Positions 60,788 to 64,000 of a stretch of DNA of 64,000 nt are shown here, piece by piece (the stretch's first letter is position 1; each line of letters opens with the position of its first letter). The position numbers and the translations under genes were made by a program. The stretch comes from UBA4416 sp040387475 (GTDB taxonomy: Bacteria > Bacteroidota > Bacteroidia > B-17B0 > Aurantibacillaceae), in assembly GCA_040387475.1 (NCBI GenBank), contig JAZKDT010000055.1:21667-85666 (forward strand). Direction: 5' to 3'. The notes under the pieces are model-generated. The model was not told the origin of the DNA. It was given only the letters and a program-made list of their open reading frames with translations, and searched no databases.

Positions 60788-61714
60788 ATGAAAAAAGTAC
60801 TTGTTGTTTATTATTCTCAAACCGGCCAGGCTAAACAAGCATTGGATAGCGTTTTAAAGCCCGTTGTGGAAAACGCAAATTATACGATCGATTATTTATT
60901 GATCAAGCCAAAGCTTGCGTTTCCATATCCCTGGAGTTACACCCAATTTTTTGATGTATTCCCTGAAACGGTTAATGGCATTGCTTGTGAATTGGAACCC
61001 TTAGCCATTGATACGTCGGTTAATTACGATTTGGTATTTATTGCATATCAGCCGTGGTTTTTAAGTATATGTGTCCCTATTAATAGTTTTTTACAAAGCA
61101 ATGAAGCGAAACAGTTGTTGTCGAATAAACCAGTAGTTACTATTATCAATTGCCGCAACATGTGGCTCGGTGCTCAGGAAAAAATGAAAAAACAGCTATT
61201 GAACTTAAATGCTAAGTTGATTGGCAATATTACGTTTGTAGATAGGTCGTCAAATCTTATAAGTTTGGTAACGGTATTAGCATTTGTTTTAAAAGGTAAA
61301 AAAGAAAATTTTATGGGGATTTTCCCTAAATATGGGGTTACCGATAAGGATATGAATCAGGCGCCGGTGTTTGGAAAAATTATTCTTGATCATTTAGAAA
61401 AAAATGAACTACAACGCATTCAACCAGACCTCAACCAACAAGGTGCTTTGGATATAAGAGGCAACTTATTGCTTATGGAAGGCCGAGGGAGGGCGTTATT
61501 TCCGTTATATGCCAATTATATTTCAAAAAAGGGTACTCAGGGAAGTGAACAGCGCAGAACAAGAGTGCGTATTTTTGGTATCGTATTACCCACGGCAATT
61601 TTAATTCTTTCTCCGATAATCACTATTTTATCTAGGTTAGCTCCTTTACTTGCAAAAAAGAAGTTCGAGAAGGAAATTGCCTATTACGCTCAAAATTCGT
61701 TAAGAGAAAAGTAA
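60788..61714 (+). CDS. DarA-like flavodoxin-fold protein (dialkylresorcinol condensing enzyme family)
   Basis: A 308-residue protein. The N-terminal VVYYSQTGQAKQALDSVLKP is a flavodoxin-like phosphate loop. The middle FPYPWSYTQFFDVFPETV block and IAYQPWFLSICVPI resemble proteins annotated as dialkylresorcinol condensing enzyme DarA in Bacteroidota pigment clusters. A hydrophobic segment (about 262-288) anchors the C-terminus. No flexirubin or dialkylresorcinol genes are nearby, so a pigment role is not supported here. It could be a general flavin-dependent reductase-like protein. Confidence 0.65.
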   Translation: MKKVLVVYYSQTGQAKQALDSVLKPVVENANYTIDYLLIKPKLAFPYPWSYTQFFDVFPETVNGIACELEPLAIDTSVNYDLVFIAYQPWFLSICVPINSFLQSNEAKQLLSNKPVVTIINCRNMWLGAQEKMKKQLLNLNAKLIGNITFVDRSSNLISLVTVLAFVLKGKKENFMGIFPKYGVTDKDMNQAPVFGKIILDHLEKNELQRIQPDLNQQGALDIRGNLLLMEGRGRALFPLYANYISKKGTQGSEQRRTRVRIFGIVLPTAILILSPIITILSRLAPLLAKKKFEKEIAYYAQNSLREK

Positions 61715-61757
61715 AAGGAACGGTTTTTGTTTAATTTTAGATTATAAAAGTAAGGCC

Positions 61758-62183
61758 ATGAAAAAATTAGTGTTTTCTTCAGTTATGTTAATGGGATTGA
61801 TAGTGGCGTCGTGCGCACCTGATAAATCGGATGATCCAAATGCTCCTGAACCCGATACCGACGCGAGAGATAAATATGTAGCTTACTGGAATGTAAGTGA
61901 GCATAGTTCTTCAGTAGGTGGCACATCAACACATACCGTGAATATTATTAAATCAAGTACTAATTCAAGTGAAATCATACTGAATAACTTTTCGGGACTA
62001 TCAGTATCAGCAAGGGCTACAGTAGCCAATAATAACGTAACCATTCCCTATCAGCAAATAGGGTCTATTGGCTTTACAAAAGGTTCTGGAACCATGAACA
62101 GCAGTAATAACAGTATAGCGATGACTTATACGAATACGATAGGCACAAGTGTAGACACCTGCGCTGCAGTTTATTCAAAATAA
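61758..62183 (+). CDS. Small lipoprotein
   Basis: A 141-residue lipoprotein with signal MKKLVFSSVMLMGLIVASC (lipobox) and a following acidic linker (APDKSDDPNAPEPDTDARD). The mature part is beta-rich, Ser/Thr/Asn-rich (SEHSSSVGGTSTHTVNIIKS) and of unrecognised family. A terminator follows it. Confidence 0.78.
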   Translation: MKKLVFSSVMLMGLIVASCAPDKSDDPNAPEPDTDARDKYVAYWNVSEHSSSVGGTSTHTVNIIKSSTNSSEIILNNFSGLSVSARATVANNNVTIPYQQIGSIGFTKGSGTMNSSNNSIAMTYTNTIGTSVDTCAAVYSK

Positions 62184-62228
62184 ATTTCCCATTTCTAGCT
62201 TAAAACCTACCACTTACCAACTCATAGT

Positions 62229-62255
62229 AACCACATCTTAAACGGATGTGGTTTT
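62229..62255 (+). terminator. Terminator after the small lipoprotein gene
   Basis: Stem AACCACATC (62229-62237) / GATGTGGTT (62245-62253), loop of seven bases, followed by TT and a T-rich tail. Confidence 0.8.
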
Positions 62256-62354
62256 CTGTTTTAAGTCTATATACTTTTACCTCAGCAAACAATCTTAATC
62301 GCGACAAAGAAAAGTTTGAAAGCAAAAAAAGTATAAACCTTAAAAAATAAAGTG

Positions 62355-63167
62355 ATGAATATCTTAGGAAACAATACCAGCAAACTAAATGAAGTGATTT
62401 TTGCCAATAGAAACAAAAGTTACGGTGCTTATGCTATCAGACAAAGTTATAACGACTCACTATTAAAATCACTTTTGTGTTTAAGTAGTATGATTGTCTT
62501 ATTATTTGGATCTGTGTATGCATATAATAACACGAACAAAAAAACAGAAATTGAAAATATGGCACTTTTCAATGACCCAATCCTGGATCCAAGAGAATAT
62601 GTAACACCGGTTGACATGAGTCCCATTAAGGAACCTGTGCAAAACGCAACGGCCCCGGCTGTGGCTCCTGCAGGAACTATTGGAACTGAAGTTACCGATG
62701 ACGAACCGGAAAACACCACGCCTGTAAACCTCGACAATCCAATTAACGGCACAGGATCTGCAACAGCAACCGGTGTATCCACCGTTGGCACAGAAACATC
62801 CACTCTTACCACAATTTCTGTTGTAGCCACAACTACTACCGAGGCAAATACCGTGTTTGTTATCGTTGAAGAAATGCCTGAATTTGAAGGAGGAACTGCT
62901 GGTTTAATGCGCTATATAAGCCAGAACATAGTTTATCCTTCTATACCAAGAGAAGCTGGGATTGAAGGAACAGTGCATGTGTCTTTTGTTGTAAATGAAC
63001 AAGGAAATGTAGAGGGAGTAAAAGTAATGAGGGGTATCGGATATGGCTGCGACGAGGAAGTAATAAGAGTAGTGGGCAAAATGCCTCGCTGGAAAAAGGC
63101 GGGAAAAAATTCCGGACATCCGGTTAAAGTAAGGTATAATATTCCGGTATCATTTAAGTTAAAATAA
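62355..63167 (+). CDS. Energy transducer TonB
   Basis: A 270-residue TonB protein of the Bacteroidota type (from ATG 62355; a GTG just before it is not used). The cytoplasmic N-terminus has the FANRNKSYGAYAIRQSYND motif, then a single helix (about 44-58). The periplasmic spacer is Ala/Thr/Val-rich rather than the usual Pro-Lys. The C-terminal TonB fold (about 175-270) begins MPEFEGGTAGLMRYI and ends KVRYNIPVSFKLK. It would energise TonB-dependent outer-membrane receptors; no ExbB/ExbD genes are beside it. Confidence 0.92.
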   Translation: MNILGNNTSKLNEVIFANRNKSYGAYAIRQSYNDSLLKSLLCLSSMIVLLFGSVYAYNNTNKKTEIENMALFNDPILDPREYVTPVDMSPIKEPVQNATAPAVAPAGTIGTEVTDDEPENTTPVNLDNPINGTGSATATGVSTVGTETSTLTTISVVATTTTEANTVFVIVEEMPEFEGGTAGLMRYISQNIVYPSIPREAGIEGTVHVSFVVNEQGNVEGVKVMRGIGYGCDEEVIRVVGKMPRWKKAGKNSGHPVKVRYNIPVSFKLK

Positions 63168-63181
63168 AAAACCTACAAAAT

Positions 63182-63216
63182 AAAAACCCTGCCTGTAGTC
63201 ACAGGCAGGGTTTTTT
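63182..63216. terminator. Bidirectional terminator after tonB
   Basis: Stem AAAAACCCTGCCTGT / ACAGGCAGGGTTTTT with an AGTC tetraloop. It serves both tonB (plus) and the convergent lipoprotein gene (minus). Confidence 0.92.
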
Positions 63217-63231
63217 ATGAATTTTAAACTA

Positions 63232-63756
63232 TTAAGCGTCCGGCTTTTGTTTTTCAATAATTTTTTTTGCCGAGTCAACCATCTTTTGAACAGCTTCTTT
63301 GCTAAAAGGCATGCCATCCGTAGAAACTACATCCTGAAATACGTAAGTATTGTTTCCGCTTTTTTGAATAGAATAGAAATGATACTCTGGTTTTGTAATT
63401 TCGCTTTCCCACATAATGGTTAACGGTTCGTCAATAACAAATGATTTGAAAATATTAACATCATTAGATTTGATATCGCTTTTTTGCAATTCAATATCTC
63501 CCGGATCTTCAGAAACAGACATATGAAATGCCTTTCCAACTCTGATTTCTAATGCTCCCCAACTTTGTTCCACTATCTCAAGTTTTGCAGCTGTAGTATC
63601 AGGAACAAAAATAGAAAACTGTTTTCCGTATTTACTTAAATCCAACGCAACCATACCTGCTGGTGCTTCTATATTCTCTTTTGATTCTTTTCCGCCGCAA
63701 GATATAATTGCTAACGATAAGGTGAAAGCTGATAAAAGTGTAACTAGTTTTTTCAT
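63232..63756 (-). CDS. Lipoprotein of unknown function
   Basis: A 174-residue lipoprotein with signal MKKLVTLLSAFTLSLAIISC and a GGKESKENIEAPAG linker. The mature domain is beta-rich (LSKYGKQFSIFVPDTTAAK, then SWGALEIRVGKAFHMSVS), with a terminal Lys/Glu helix (KEAVQKMVDSAKKIIEKQK). No specific family is recognised. It is convergent with tonB. Confidence 0.78.
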   Translation of the reverse strand: MKKLVTLLSAFTLSLAIISCGGKESKENIEAPAGMVALDLSKYGKQFSIFVPDTTAAKLEIVEQSWGALEIRVGKAFHMSVSEDPGDIELQKSDIKSNDVNIFKSFVIDEPLTIMWESEITKPEYHFYSIQKSGNNTYVFQDVVSTDGMPFSKEAVQKMVDSAKKIIEKQKPDA

Positions 63757-63878
63757 CGTAGTGTTTTAATTGTTTTTAAATTTCGTTATGGAGCCTGGTA
63801 AGCTTAATTAAACTATAAAAAGCATTACGTTTATATGGCTGAACAAATATACTGCAAACAGGCGTGTTACAAAAATAT

Positions 63879-63906
63879 AAATGCCACTATTTTGGTAGTG
63901 GCATTT
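63879..63906. other. Strong hairpin in the gap before the last gene
   Basis: An 11-bp perfect stem AAATGCCACTA / TAGTGGCATTT with a six-base loop. T-rich sequence follows on both strands, but not an unbroken T tract. It lies 42 bases before another terminator (63949-63975), so it may be a second transcription stop or the end of a small RNA. Confidence 0.4.
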
Positions 63907-63948
63907 GAGATAATAAATTTTTAAACGAATAAAGAAAAGACTTTAAAC

Positions 63949-63975
63949 AAAAAACCCCGCTAATGCGGGGCTTTT
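63949..63975 (-). terminator. Terminator of the gene entering from the right edge
   Basis: Stem CCCCGC / GCGGGG with a TAAT loop, extended by A-T pairs (AAAACCCCGC, GCGGGGCTTTT). The A tract before it gives a U tract on the minus strand, so it terminates the minus-strand gene at 63977-64000. Confidence 0.8.
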
Positions 63976-63976
63976 A

Positions 63977-64000
63977 TTACTTTTTCTTAGCTGCTGCTTT
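63977..64000 (-). CDS. C-terminal end of a Lys/Ala-rich protein, cut by window edge
   Basis: The minus strand ends with codons for K-A-A-A-K-K-K and a TAA stop, just before the terminator at 63949-63975. A Lys/Ala-rich basic tail is typical of ribosomal, histone-like or DNA-binding proteins, but seven residues cannot identify it. Confidence 0.5.
   Translation of the reverse strand, partial: KAAAKKK

Noticed and set aside
1..64000. tRNA, rRNA, CRISPR, prophage or transposase genes
   Set aside because: No clover-leaf, conserved rRNA segment, repeat-spacer array, integrase or transposase motif was recognised anywhere in the window. Genome-wide tools could still find a degenerate one.

Overview
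The window reads as an ordinary chromosomal stretch of an AT-rich Bacteroidota genome. Supporting signs are type 9 secretion system (T9SS) sorting domains of both type A and type B, a PorT-like outer-membrane barrel, a Bacteroidota-style TonB, many lipoproteins with a Cys-Lys-Lys lipobox, a TPR-SpoIIE phosphatase, the hisGDCBHAFIE gene order, and TAnnTTTG promoter -7 elements. The order or genus cannot be fixed from sequence alone. No tRNA, rRNA, CRISPR array, prophage, transposase or plasmid gene was seen.

Layout. 1-5.4 kb: a truncated secreted protein, a radical SAM/SPASM protein, kynureninase, a DUF2306 membrane protein and a TPR lipoprotein. 5.46-12.7 kb: a complete histidine operon (hisG, D, C, B, H, A, F, IE) preceded by a histidine-codon leader peptide and a terminator/antiterminator attenuator. 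12.7-17.8 kb: SGNH hydrolase, TPR-SpoIIE phosphatase, TatC, AhpD-like protein, orphan sensor kinase. 17.8-21.6 kb: two tandem paralogous secreted proteins, one with a type B and one with a type A T9SS tail. 21.8-28.8 kb: Kup potassium transporter, then an ABC ATPase with an ABC-permease/M1-peptidase fusion bracketed by inverted GC-rich repeats. 29-35.6 kb: PorT-like barrel, small lipoprotein genes (one frameshifted), and a secreted-protein cluster. 35.9-40 kb: iron-complex/B12-type ABC importer split around a gene for an extremely Asn/Ser/Arg/Tyr/Gly-rich disordered protein. 40.1-51.7 kb: housekeeping genes (efp, accA, ispE, hemE, glmS) mixed with an M1 peptidase, bestrophin, a ferredoxin/GNAT operon and an SDR epimerase broken at an A10 tract. 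52.3-60.1 kb: a conserved but poorly understood membrane cluster (DUF58, MoxR, DUF4350, DUF4129, two membrane paralogs, SpoIIM, divergent RDD). 60.1-64 kb: DUF3109, a DarA-like flavodoxin-fold protein, lipoproteins, TonB and the tail of a further gene.

The histidine leader is the best-supported regulatory discovery here: four His codons in a 19-residue peptide, then a segment that can pair either within itself or with the 5' arm of an intrinsic terminator directly before hisG. The most interesting structural anomalies are three probable start or frame lesions (the DUF58 gene with TAATC where TAATG would be expected, the SDR at A10, and a lipoprotein with one A missing), the inverted repeat pair around the ABC/M1 genes, and an EF-P that lacks the usual modifiable lysine or arginine.
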